Shown piece by piece: positions 16,118 through 24,205 of a stretch of 32,985 nt of DNA. The stretch spans positions 1 to 32,985 of the forward strand of contig JAJFFE010000250.1 in the NCBI GenBank assembly GCA_021776775.1, in the 5' to 3' direction. Under the pieces are notes generated by a model. The model saw only the letters and a list, made by a program, of their open reading frames with translations. It ran no database searches and had not been told where the DNA came from. The DNA is from Planctomycetota bacterium. GTDB lineage: Bacteria > Planctomycetota > UBA8108 > UBA1146 > JAJFFE01. The position numbers and the translations under genes are program-made. Within the stretch, counting starts at the first letter, position 1. Every line of letters begins with the position of its first letter.

Positions 16118-16145
16118 AGTCTACGCCGTCCGTGTCGGTCGTCAA
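16118..16145 (-). promoter_or_regulatory. Sigma-70-like promoter for the tRNA-Leu/tRNA-Val unit
   Basis: On the minus strand TTGACG (16140-16145) and TAGACT (16118-16123) are spaced by 16 bases. The predicted transcription start is about 15 bases before the tRNA-Leu 5' end at 16096, a typical short tRNA leader. Confidence 0.6.
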
Positions 16146-16364
16146 GACCCTCGCCGTGCCAAAAGTGGCGCACCGCGGCGCCGTCTTCGGCGTCTCGGTT
16201 GACCCGGTGACAGTGGCGACTACCCAAACCTCGGCGGAGCGCCTTCGTCTACCCTGATACGGACTCGATCATGATGGACGCCACTTCCAGCGAACCGCCA
16301 CCCTGCCCACCACGGCCGAAGAAGAGAATTGCCGTCAGGTTCACTACGATTCCCCGAGAAACAG
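16146..16364. other. Spacer between the tRNA promoter and the smpB promoter; nothing recognised
   Basis: Part of a 368-base stretch without a gene. Open frames here have no protein-like composition. It contains only the flanking promoter motifs annotated separately. Confidence 0.5.
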
Positions 16365-16365
16365 C

Positions 16366-16396
16366 TGCGAGCGAATCGAGCCGTGGCTATCATTCG
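16366..16396 (+). promoter_or_regulatory. smpB promoter sharing its motif with ssrA
   Basis: TGCG (16366-16369), 15 bases, then GGCTATCATTCG (16385-16396). The same 12-mer at the same distance from the same TGCG lies before ssrA. TATCAT (16388-16393) is a good -10; the matching TGCG suggests the -35 position. The expected start is about 65 bases before the smpB ATG. Confidence 0.55.
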
Positions 16397-16464
16397 CGCC
16401 CGGTCTAATCCCAAGACGGGTTTCGCCTTACCAGACCCGCCGTCGGCCGCCGAGGAAGCTCTTC

Positions 16465-16911
16465 ATGAAAACTATCGCCCGCAACAAGAAGGCTTTCCGA
16501 GAGATCCACGTCGACGACAAGCTCGAGGTGGGCATGGTGCTGACCGGAACCGAGATCAAGTCGATCCGCGCGGGCAAAGTCACCATCGATCAGGCGCACG
16601 TCCAACTGAAGAAGGGCGAGATGTGGCTGATCGGAGCGAACATCGCCGAGTACTCGCAGGGTTCGTACAACAACCACGCACCGGATCGTCCGCGGAAGCT
16701 CCTGCTTCACCGTCGCGAGATTCGCAAACTAAAGGCGAAAGTCGACCAGCGAGGTTTTACGATTCTCCCGATCAGCCTGTACCTGAACGACCGCGGGTTT
16801 GCAAAGATGCAGATCGGCGTCGGCCGCGGCAAGCAGCTGCACGACAAGCGGCTAGATTTGAAAAAGCGAGACATCAAGCGCGAGATCGACCGACAGATGA
16901 AGGATCGTTGA
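16465..16911 (+). CDS. smpB: SsrA-binding protein SmpB
   Basis: A 148-residue SmpB, the partner of tmRNA in rescuing stalled ribosomes. The signatures IARNKKAFREIHVDDKLE, VLTGTEIKSIRAGKV and ISLYLNDRGFAKMQIGVGRGK are present, and the basic C-terminal tail (KRDIKREIDRQMKDR) that enters the decoding site is intact. GAGGAAG lies about eight bases before the ATG. It lies 74 bases before ssrA on the same strand, so the two components of trans-translation sit side by side with separate but similar promoters. Confidence 0.98.
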   Translation: MKTIARNKKAFREIHVDDKLEVGMVLTGTEIKSIRAGKVTIDQAHVQLKKGEMWLIGANIAEYSQGSYNNHAPDRPRKLLLHRREIRKLKAKVDQRGFTILPISLYLNDRGFAKMQIGVGRGKQLHDKRLDLKKRDIKREIDRQMKDR

Positions 16912-16937
16912 TCGCGTAATTTTTGCTCGGAGCGAGG

Positions 16938-16968
16938 TGCGTTTCTCCTCGACACGGGCTATCATTCG
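16938..16968 (+). promoter_or_regulatory. ssrA promoter
   Basis: TGCG (16938-16941), 15 bases, then GGCTATCATTCG (16957-16968), with -10 TATCAT at 16960-16965. It is the same layout as before smpB. The mature tmRNA begins about 20 bases after the -10, consistent with a short 5' leader removed by RNase P. Confidence 0.6.
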
Positions 16969-16985
16969 AGTGCAGAGATCTCTTT

Positions 16986-17343
16986 GGGGGCGAAATGGTT
17001 TCGACCGGATAGAGAAAGAAGCAGTTGCAGGTGGAGGTTGACGGGCGGCCTCCTAAAACTCCCGTCAAACAAATCTTAATTGACACTAATAACTACGCAC
17101 TAGCAGCCTAGCTGCTCCCTCCCGGAACGGTACGCCTGGGACCGTTCCATGGGAGGGCCGTCAAACCAGGCTGGCCGATGTGGACCGTGTCGCAGGGACG
17201 CTAGGCGAGACCCAAAAACGACCGAGCTGTGAAGAATCCTGTTTGTCGGAGACGAACGGCTTGTACACAAATTGACAAAACAAACCTGTAGACGCTGTTT
17301 GTAGACCTGTTTCGGGACCCGGGTTCGACTCCCGGCGCCTCCA
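16986..17343 (+). ncRNA. ssrA: Transfer-messenger RNA (tmRNA)
   Basis: The 5' end GGGGGCGAAATGGTTTCGAC pairs with the 3' end CGCCTCC plus discriminator A (one G-U pair), forming the tRNA-like acceptor; the T arm is CCGGG-TTCGACT-CCCGG. The tag frame ends AAT AAC TAC GCA CTA GCA GCC TAG (17088-17111), i.e. NNYALAA-stop, the usual degradation signal. The likeliest resume codon is GAC at 17082, since it has an A four bases upstream, giving the tag DTNNYALAA; this is an inference. CCA is not encoded. The RNA is one piece (no permutation). It lies just after smpB. Confidence 0.97.
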
Positions 17344-17350
17344 GTCATTT

Positions 17351-17369
17351 CTGGGGGGTTCCCCCCCAG
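17351..17369 (+). terminator. Hairpin after ssrA, possible terminator
   Basis: CTGGGGGG and CCCCCCAG pair perfectly over a three-base loop, starting eight bases after the tmRNA end. There is no T-run after it, so termination is plausible but unproven. Its right arm is also the beginning of a repeat copy. Confidence 0.5.
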
Positions 17370-17648
17370 ACCCCCAATTGATGTTCGGCCGCGGGATGGT
17401 GTTTCCGGTTGGTGCGCGGTGGTGATTCCGATTGCGGGTCGCTCCGCTCTGTGAGACCAGGCCGGGATGGGCCGGGCGTTGCCTCTTGCGTCCGTTTACT
17501 GATGAGTGGCGCGTGATTACGTGCGGATGGGCCGGGCGTTGCCTCTTGCGTCCGCTGCTGATGAGTGGCGCGTGATCACGTGCGGTTTCCCCGCAGACCC
17601 CCCAATTGATGTGCGGCCGCGGGATGGTGCTCTCGGTTGGTTCGCCGC
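17358..17648 (+). repeat. Cluster of imperfect direct repeats downstream of ssrA
   Basis: Two kinds of repeat are arranged A-B-B'-A'. A (about 17361-17418) and A' (17589-17648) share CAGACCCCC(C)AATTGATG followed by CGGCCGCGGGATGGTG and CGGTTGG. B (17465-17524) and B' (17525-17583) are tandem units of 60 and 59 bases with identical first 30 bases, ending CGTGATTACGTGC or CGTGATCACGTGC. No protein is encoded. The sequence runs up to the stop of the ATPase gene and fills the 313-base gap after ssrA. A diverged third A copy lies at 18580-18640. Confidence 0.8.
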
Positions 17649-17656
17649 GCGGGGAC

Positions 17657-18289
17657 TTATCCGTTCTTTTTTGGCGAGGTGTCGGCGACGGCGTCTGGGC
17701 CTTCGTGGTTGATCCCGAGGATCTCGTGGAGCTTGATCAGGACGATGGCGACCTTCTCGTAGAAGTTCTTCTCGTGCCCGATGAAGTGATAGTTGGGGTG
17801 ATCCTGCCATATCTTGACCAGCTTCTCGTCCACGGCTCTTGATCGGGCGGGAGACTCGGTTCGATGCGGGTTGTCGATGGGGTAGAGATTCTCATCGTAC
17901 GCCGAGGTCTGAAGAAACAGGACGGCTTCGTAGCGCGAATACTCCGTAACGACACTGGTGCCCATGGCGCCGAGAAATCGCTGCAACCCTCCTGGCCAGT
18001 ACGCCGCCCCGTCGAGCGTGCCCCTGTCACAGATGTGTGGCACGCCGACGTGCTCGAGCGCGTAGATCTCTTCCAGGTTGTGCTGAACGTGGTAGATCGT
18101 CTGCTGCAGAAGCCTGACGCCAGACTGGTGAACAGGGCGCGGAAATCCGCCTTGAAACAACGTGGTGGCAGCCTCTGGCAGTACCGCGACGTGGCCTTGC
18201 AGATGTCGGCGCAGCACATCGAGAACGGCGGTCTTTCCCGCCGCGGGCCCTCCGGTGACGACGACCCTGCGCAGTGGCTCAGTGGTCAT
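17657..18289 (-). CDS. AAA-type P-loop ATPase (AAA_28-like), function unknown
   Basis: A 210-residue P-loop NTPase. The Walker A is GGPAAGKT at residues 13-20, directly after a hydrophobic strand (RRVVVTGG); the middle has CDRGTLDGAAYWPGG, which resembles the DRG of nucleoside-kinase-like AAA_28 proteins, and FLQTSAYDENLYPIDNPHRTE is typical of that group. The substrate is unknown. The ATG at 18289 gives the usual N-terminus; a GTG four codons upstream (18301) has the better-placed GGGAGAG and cannot be excluded. It stands alone on its strand, flanked by copies of the same direct repeat, and is unrelated in function to its neighbours. Confidence 0.75.
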   Translation of the reverse strand: MTTEPLRRVVVTGGPAAGKTAVLDVLRRHLQGHVAVLPEAATTLFQGGFPRPVHQSGVRLLQQTIYHVQHNLEEIYALEHVGVPHICDRGTLDGAAYWPGGLQRFLGAMGTSVVTEYSRYEAVLFLQTSAYDENLYPIDNPHRTESPARSRAVDEKLVKIWQDHPNYHFIGHEKNFYEKVAIVLIKLHEILGINHEGPDAVADTSPKKNG

Positions 18290-18806
18290 AGAACGGCACA
18301 CCTCTCCCGATCGGCACCCGGGTGCGGGCCGATCCGTTACACCAAACTTCGCGATCAGCCTGGATGGCTTGAGAAAGCTTCACACAGCCTCGTGAAGTAC
18401 AACAAGTATCCTTGACGCCGGGAGACAGAATCCTACGCCGATCGAATCCAGATCGCGACAATCGTTCGCAGAACCACCGTATCGTCGCATCGCTGGAGTA
18501 AATCCGGCTTGCGGGCGAGCCCGCACTTGCCCCAAGGGTGCACGGGCGTGTGGAACACGTCGCCACGTCGTAAGGAACCGATCACCTGCGGATCCCCCCC
18601 CGAATCCCGATTCGTGTCTGGCCGCGGAGTGGTTCGGTCGTGCCGTCCTGTGCAGGCTCATCCAATGTGACGTTGCTTAGCGCTTCGGACCGTTCCTCAG
18701 CGCAGAGTCTCTTTGAGTGACGAAGATCGGGTGGCTCGCAATTGCGTGAGCTACAACGGTGATCTACCGTGGTGCAGCCCTTCGTCCGTATTGAGAGGAT
18801 GGCTCT
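18290..18806. other. Intergenic region with a diverged repeat copy; no gene seen
   Basis: A 517-base gap between the leftward ATPase and the rightward giant protein. Frames across it lack protein-like sequence. The only recognised content is the repeat at 18580-18640; GAGAGG at 18793-18798 is the ribosome-binding site of the next gene. Confidence 0.55.
18580..18640 (+). repeat. Third, diverged copy of the post-ssrA repeat
   Basis: GATCACCTGCGG, a C-run, then GGCCGCGGAGTGGTTCGGTCG parallels GATCACGTGCGG, a C-run and GGCCGCGGGATGGTGC at 17574-17631, in the same orientation and order. With the copy at 17589-17648 it flanks the ATPase gene as direct repeats. Confidence 0.55.
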
Positions 18807-21800
18807 GTGCGCAATGCACTGACGGCACTCGCGATTGTTGTAGTCCTGGTCGGGGTGTGGCTTCTATGGCCGGATGGAACCGACGACGACTCCGTCGAGA
18901 CTTCGAGGAATCGGACGGCGGGTTCAGACTCCGATCTGGTGCCGTCCCGCGAGAGTCCCGACTCACCGGCTGACGCTATCGCTGAAGAGCGAGTCGCTCG
19001 TCCGACGGACGTCACGGGTGTCGTCGTCGATCGCATCACAGGTCTTCCCATCGAAGGGGCCGTTGTTGCGCTTGGGCTCGGTCGCGCTGCAACCGACACC
19101 GTGATCGAGCGGACTCGCAGCGACGCGAAGGGTGAGTTCACCCTCGACACGGCCCGCGGCGACAACGCCGGTTGGACGCTGACGGTTCGCGGCTCGGGGT
19201 ACTTCTCGAAAGAGGTCGAGTTCGCTTCTCGGCCATCGCCGGATCACCGATGGCTCATCGAGCTCGACACCGGTTTCGAAGTCACGGGACGTGTCGTCGA
19301 CGGCACCGGTCAGTCGGTCAGTGGCGGTCGCTTGTTCGTCATCCGCGGGCTGTTGCCGTCCATGACGCGCGAACCACCCGTTCGGCTCGCGTACCACGGC
19401 GGTGACCGCGAGGAGTACACCATCCAAGGCGACGGCTCCTTTCGGGTTCCGATCGACGCTCGACTCTGCCGTCTCGAGGCCGCGGTTCCCGAATTCGCTC
19501 CGGGGGTCAGTTCGCAGTTGTCGGGCCCGCAACGCGATCCCGTCATCATCGTGGTCGAACCGGGATTCACTCTTCGTGGCACCGTGGTGTCCGCGGGAAC
19601 TCCCGTGGTCGGGGCGACCGTCACGGTGCGGCCGGAAGTTCGCACCGATCGCGAGCCCGATCGGCAATGTCGCAGCTACCAGACAACGTGGACGGACGAG
19701 AGTGCGGAACAAGGAGCGTTCAGCGTGAGCGGCCTGACATCGCAAGTGTTCGTCGACGTCTCTCATCCGGAGTACGTAACGGAGCGCATGCCGCGGATCG
19801 ACGTCGCCACGCCGTTGACCGTCGAGTTGAAGCCCGCGCAGTGGCTCATAGGAAGGGTGATCGACGACGCCGGCCCGGTCGCGAACACGCACGTAGGACT
19901 CATGAAGAAGGGACCCGGCTTCGTCGGCCGCGGTTGGGCCATGACGGATACGGAAGGTCGGTTCCGTAGCGACCCTCGACTAGCGACCGAAACGGGCGTC
20001 ACGATCGAGGCTCCCGGCTATGTCCCGCTCGAACTCACCTGGGAGGCGGGCGCGGGCGAGAAGGACGTCGGAGACGTTCACCTCGTGCGAGGTGCAGTGT
20101 TGGCCGTGCGGGTCATCGATGACGCGTCGCAGCCGGTCAAAGGGGCGTTGATTAGAGTCGGTCCCGCCGGAAATCCCCTCTCACGCTGGACTCAACTTGC
20201 CGGCCTCGGCCACACCGATGCCGACGGTGTGGCTGCCGTGCCCTGCTTCGGTCGCGATCATGAGGTACAAGTTGAAGTCGACAAACCAGAGTTCTACGTG
20301 GACCGCCGGGTGGTCACCAAGAAGGAGATCGACGCCGGCGAACTCGAGATCACGGTCGAGTTGGTCCCCGCGTCGCGCATCACCGGTCGCTTCGTGACCC
20401 AAGGGAAAGAACTCGGGGGACTTCGTTTCGAATTGTTCGAGCTGGAAGTGCTTCGAGGCGATCAGTTCCCAAGACCCGTCGAAACCGGGGTGAGTAGTGC
20501 AGACGGCCGCTTCGCAACCCGGGTACGCGAAGGAGACCGCAACTTCGTTATCTGCACCGCTGACCAAGAGACCGCAAGCACTGAGATCGAAGTTCGAGAT
20601 GTCGCTCCCGGAGAAGCTCGAGACGTCGGCGATGTCGAAGTCAGCATGGGACTCACCCTCGCCGGCTCGGTCCTAGCCGAGGACGGCGCACCGGTCGCGA
20701 ACGCCTTCGTCGAATGCAGAAGGCAGGGACAGCGCGGTCGACGCGGTGGCGTCACGACCGACGAGGCCGGACACTTTTCGCTGGTCGGCCTCCAACCGGG
20801 TACGTACTCGATTCAGCTCACCGCCGATGGTTTTCTTCCGGTCGACCAGCGGTCCATCTCCATCGTCGCAGACGTGACCCCGGAGCCCCTCCAGTACGAG
20901 CTTCGACGCGGGGTCACGATCAAGGGTCGAGTCGTCGACAAGGATGGCCACGGGATCGATCGGGCGATGGTCTCGATCGCGTCGAAGTCTCCTCGGATAC
21001 AGTCGAGAGCCAATACGGGTCCCGACGGGGCGTACGAAATCACGGTCGAAGACGCGGCGTCGCTCGATGTCTTGGTCCACGCCACGAACTACCTCAACTT
21101 CTTCCAGACGTACACATCGGCCGTCCAGATCCCCGAGGTGTTGACGCTTTCGAAGGGATCCGGCTTGCGCTTCTTGCTTCGCGTGCCCGGCGAAATCCCG
21201 AGGAGCGCCGACCTGTCGCTCCAGTACAGGGGAGGCACCAGCTCCTACGGAGGCCAGATCGAGGGCGACAGGGTCGAGTACACCGGCCTGCAACCGGGAG
21301 TCTATGACTACCAGTTCCATGCCGGGCGTTACTCGAGGGTGAGCGGCCAACTCGAACTCGGCGTCGACGACATCGTGGAAGTCGAATACTCGCCCGATCC
21401 CATCGCCCCCCCGGTCGTGGTCGAAGTTGTCGATGCCCGCGGCGAACCGGTCGGCGGCGCTTATGTGAGCCGCTTCGAACGCAGTGGCGGTGGCCGCTCC
21501 GGGAGCGGCGTAGGTTCGACGGACGCGGAGGGGCGAATCGAAGTCGACGCGGTCAACCAAGATCATGTCGACGTCTCGGTCTCCGCCAGCCGATTTGCTC
21601 CGAACTACGTCGAGAACGCCAAAGACGCGCTGCGCGGCGGCGTCTTGCGAGTCACCCTCCAACCCGAAGCGGTCGCCGCGGTCACCGTAAGGAACGCGGA
21701 CGGCACGCCCGCAGTTGGCGTCGACGTCGCGGCGAGATCGCGGTTTCGTTCATCTCGAACGATTCGCGCATCGGACCGGACCGATAGCGAAGGGAACGCC

Positions 21801-22880
21801 CGCCTCCTTCAGCTTGCCGGAGGGACATACATCTTGGCCGTCCGGCGCGACGGGCAGAGTGTCGCCGAGGCGGAGTGCGAAATCGCCGACGGCGAGGAGA
21901 CGGTCGTCGAAATTGCGATTCCGACCCGCTATCCAGTAGGCGGTATCGTGCTGGCTAACGGCACGCCGGTGTCCGAGGGCTCCGTTCGCGGTCGTGGGAA
22001 GACGACCCGCGAGACGTGGAACGTCGGGGCGGACGGACGGTTCGCCGGCGAGGCTTCGGAAGGCGACGTGACGCTCACCTACCACGGCAGCTCACTCTCC
22101 ATTGATTTCGGGAATCGAACCATTCGCGAGGCGACCGAATGGACGCTCGACTACCAGACGTTCGACGTCACGGTCCAGGTTGGCGTGCCGGACGGCGTGT
22201 CGCTGGAGAATGTTCGCGTTGGCTTCCGGTCGATCGACGATCAGGGGCACCGGGCAACCGTCACCTTGAAGGGAACCGTAGCGACACTCCACGTTCCCGC
22301 CGGTCGCTACGAATTGAGACTGAGCGGCCTGGCTCCGTCGCTGTTCGCGCGCCCTCGTACCATCGATGTCACCGAGTCCATGAGCGTCGACCTTGTGGTC
22401 GAGGCGACGACGACGATTGAAGCGTCGATTGTCGACGCCTCGGCCCAGCTAACTGCGGCTCTGATCTTGGCCGATGGTAAGCCCCGAGGCGTGGAGATCA
22501 CGAACGCGAGCCCTCTTCACATGTCGTGGCCTCGAGGATCGGCGGGGATGGGCGTGCTCGTCGATAGCGATCGACCGCCACTCTTTTTCACAGTCAACGA
22601 AGAAGGGGTGGTCGCACCGAGTGAGCTGAGGTTTCGTCCCGGCGGAAGCCTCGACGTCCGTTGGAATGGAAGCACGGAACGGTTCCCGCGCTACCGGGTC
22701 GAGCCCATCGAGCCAGCGCACGGGCCAGGCGCCTACTGGCAACACCTGTGGTTCATCGCCGGACGCGCTGCCGCCGTCTTGGAACCCGGGAGTTATCGGG
22801 TCACTCTCTTGGGCGAGGAGACACCGGAACCGAAGGTGGTGGTCATCACCGCGGGAGAGGCCCGCACCGTCGAGTTCTGA
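18807..22880 (+). CDS. Giant membrane-anchored protein of tandem carboxypeptidase-regulatory-like domains
   Basis: A 1357-residue protein with a hydrophobic N-terminal segment at about residues 5-21 (ALTALAIVVVLVGVWLLW) acting as uncleaved anchor or signal, then an acidic linker, then beta-sandwich repeats to the end. At least eleven repeats open with the pattern V-x-G-x-V-x-D-x-x-G-x-P-V-x-G-A-x-V, for example VTGVVVDRITGLPIEGAVV near residue 69 and VVVEVVDARGEPVGGAYV near 870; many contain a T(D/R)-x-x-G-x-F turn. This is the CarboxypepD_reg-like/Cna-B-like type of domain. No catalytic domain is visible. The role is probably extracytoplasmic (structural, binding or adhesion), which is inference. 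Start: GTG at 18807 with GAGAGG eight bases before; the ATG at 18799 is out of frame. Such long proteins are common in some planctomycete lineages. Confidence 0.8.
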   Translation: MRNALTALAIVVVLVGVWLLWPDGTDDDSVETSRNRTAGSDSDLVPSRESPDSPADAIAEERVARPTDVTGVVVDRITGLPIEGAVVALGLGRAATDTVIERTRSDAKGEFTLDTARGDNAGWTLTVRGSGYFSKEVEFASRPSPDHRWLIELDTGFEVTGRVVDGTGQSVSGGRLFVIRGLLPSMTREPPVRLAYHGGDREEYTIQGDGSFRVPIDARLCRLEAAVPEFAPGVSSQLSGPQRDPVIIVVEPGFTLRGTVVSAGTPVVGATVTVRPEVRTDREPDRQCRSYQTTWTDESAEQGAFSVSGLTSQVFVDVSHPEYVTERMPRIDVATPLTVELKPAQWLIGRVIDDAGPVANTHVGLMKKGPGFVGRGWAMTDTEGRFRSDPRLATETGVTIEAPGYVPLELTWEAGAGEKDVGDVHLVRGAVLAVRVIDDASQPVKGALIRVGPAGNPLSRWTQLAGLGHTDADGVAAVPCFGRDHEVQVEVDKPEFYVDRRVVTKKEIDAGELEITVELVPASRITGRFVTQGKELGGLRFELFELEVLRGDQFPRPVETGVSSADGRFATRVREGDRNFVICTADQETASTEIEVRDVAPGEARDVGDVEVSMGLTLAGSVLAEDGAPVANAFVECRRQGQRGRRGGVTTDEAGHFSLVGLQPGTYSIQLTADGFLPVDQRSISIVADVTPEPLQYELRRGVTIKGRVVDKDGHGIDRAMVSIASKSPRIQSRANTGPDGAYEITVEDAASLDVLVHATNYLNFFQTYTSAVQIPEVLTLSKGSGLRFLLRVPGEIPRSADLSLQYRGGTSSYGGQIEGDRVEYTGLQPGVYDYQFHAGRYSRVSGQLELGVDDIVEVEYSPDPIAPPVVVEVVDARGEPVGGAYVSRFERSGGGRSGSGVGSTDAEGRIEVDAVNQDHVDVSVSASRFAPNYVENAKDALRGGVLRVTLQPEAVAAVTVRNADGTPAVGVDVAARSRFRSSRTIRASDRTDSEGNARLLQLAGGTYILAVRRDGQSVAEAECEIADGEETVVEIAIPTRYPVGGIVLANGTPVSEGSVRGRGKTTRETWNVGADGRFAGEASEGDVTLTYHGSSLSIDFGNRTIREATEWTLDYQTFDVTVQVGVPDGVSLENVRVGFRSIDDQGHRATVTLKGTVATLHVPAGRYELRLSGLAPSLFARPRTIDVTESMSVDLVVEATTTIEASIVDASAQLTAALILADGKPRGVEITNASPLHMSWPRGSAGMGVLVDSDRPPLFFTVNEEGVVAPSELRFRPGGSLDVRWNGSTERFPRYRVEPIEPAHGPGAYWQHLWFIAGRAAAVLEPGSYRVTLLGEETPEPKVVVITAGEARTVEF

Positions 22881-23078
22881 GTCGGCCCTCTCTGCCCCGA
22901 GAACAAGCTTCGCACGCCTCACCGCAGTCAGCACCCGCGACGCCTTCTGGAGGATCGGGCCGGCCCGTTCGTGCCGTTGGCTGAATCTCCCTCGCGACCT
23001 TCTCCCGCTCTTGTCGGTCTGATCAATCGGTGATTCGATTGAAGCTCCTTTCGGGGTCCCCTCGGGGCGGGTGGTTTG

Positions 23079-23084
23079 TACAAT
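23079..23084 (+). promoter_or_regulatory. Candidate -10 element for the TPR gene
   Basis: TACAAT matches the sigma-70 -10 consensus at five of six bases and lies 25 bases before the ATG, with GGAGGG in between. No good -35 is found at the usual distance (GTCCCC), so this is tentative. Confidence 0.35.
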
Positions 23085-23108
23085 GGGCGCGCCTTTGGAG
23101 GGTTAGAC

Positions 23109-24182
23109 ATGCTTGTTGCGGTTGCGATTGCCTTGACGTTGATGGTGCCGATTCAGGCGACTGACAGCTCTGCTCAGCAGTTGCTGAGTCGGTCTCGGCA
23201 CATGATTGCGGGTGGGGAGCCTGAGAAGGCGCTCGAGTTGTTGCTTGCTCATGTGGAGAAGGTGCCGACGGACAAGAACGCGGTCTTGTTGATTGGTGAG
23301 TCGTACTACGCGTTGAAGGAATTCGCCAAGGCGGTGGAGTTCTTCGAGCGGGGCTTGGTCGACAACGGGGCGCAGCGGCAACGGGCGTTCAACCTCGGAC
23401 GGTCTTACGAGCTGTTGGGACGGTTCGTGGAGGCAGAGTCGGTCTTCATTCCGATGATGCAGGCAGAGTCGATCAAGCTGTCATCCAAGGGCCACTTCGG
23501 TATGGGTTTAGTGTTCGATGCGAAATCTGAGGGTGACAACGCGTTGAGGCTCTACACGAAGGCACTCGAACTCGACGCGAACAACCATCGCGCGATGTAC
23601 AAGATTGCCCAACGCTACCTGAAGGACGGGAAACCGGCAGAGGCGCTCGCGCACTGCGAACGGATCTTGGAGTTGCGCCCCCTGCATCACGGCGCAGCCT
23701 ACAACATGAGCCTCGCCTACCGACGCCTCGGCAAGACGGAAGAGGCCGTGAAGGCACACCAACGATGGCGAACGATCAAGAAGGGCAAGGAGCGGCTGAG
23801 TAGCCTCGGCGGCCAACTGCGTCAATCACCGACGAACCTGAAGATTGTGGAAGCCATCGCAGACACACACTTCGAGCTGCGCCAGTGGAAGGATGCGTTC
23901 GAGTGGTTTCAGCGCTACCTGAAAGCGAGACCGGGCGACGCACGGTTACTCATGAAGACCGGCGATACGCTGCGTGCGGCCGGACAAGATCAACTCGCGT
24001 CGGGTGTCTATCGTGAACTCGTCAACCGACGGCCGCCGGTCGAGGCAGCGGTTGCTCCGTTGATCGAAGTGCTGGGACGACTCGGGCAGACCGAGGAAAT
24101 CCAACAGCTACGGAAGCAGTTTCCCAAGGCCGCGCCCGCTCCGACTAGCCAGCCAAAGGCAAAGCCGAAGCCGGGCGACTAG
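23109..24182 (+). CDS. Exported TPR-repeat protein
   Basis: A 357-residue protein with an N-terminal signal peptide (LVAVAIALTLMVPIQA, cleavage likely near residue 18-23) and about eight tetratricopeptide repeats between residues 25 and 330, such as PEKALELLLAHVEKVPTDKNAVLLIGESYYALKEFAKAVEFFERGL, each a pair of helices ending in a proline. The last 20 residues are a proline/lysine/alanine-rich tail. TPR arrays mediate protein contacts; the partner is unknown. The ATG at 23109 is chosen because of GGAGGG eight bases before it and because it starts the signal peptide; the frame is open eleven codons further. It is convergent with the DUF420-type gene and is not obviously in an operon. Confidence 0.85.
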   Translation: MLVAVAIALTLMVPIQATDSSAQQLLSRSRHMIAGGEPEKALELLLAHVEKVPTDKNAVLLIGESYYALKEFAKAVEFFERGLVDNGAQRQRAFNLGRSYELLGRFVEAESVFIPMMQAESIKLSSKGHFGMGLVFDAKSEGDNALRLYTKALELDANNHRAMYKIAQRYLKDGKPAEALAHCERILELRPLHHGAAYNMSLAYRRLGKTEEAVKAHQRWRTIKKGKERLSSLGGQLRQSPTNLKIVEAIADTHFELRQWKDAFEWFQRYLKARPGDARLLMKTGDTLRAAGQDQLASGVYRELVNRRPPVEAAVAPLIEVLGRLGQTEEIQQLRKQFPKAAPAPTSQPKAKPKPGD

Positions 24183-24205
24183 CGCGAGAGCGCCCTGGGT
24201 GATGA

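Noticed and set aside
17465..17583. CRISPR array
   Set aside because: There are only two adjacent 60-base units with no spacers between them and no cas genes; it is a simple tandem duplication.
16986..18640. A genomic island integrated at ssrA, with a duplicated tmRNA 3' end as attachment site
   Set aside because: I find no second copy of the tmRNA 3' end (TTCGACTCCCGGCGCC) in the window and no integrase gene; only the internal repeats remain as a hint.
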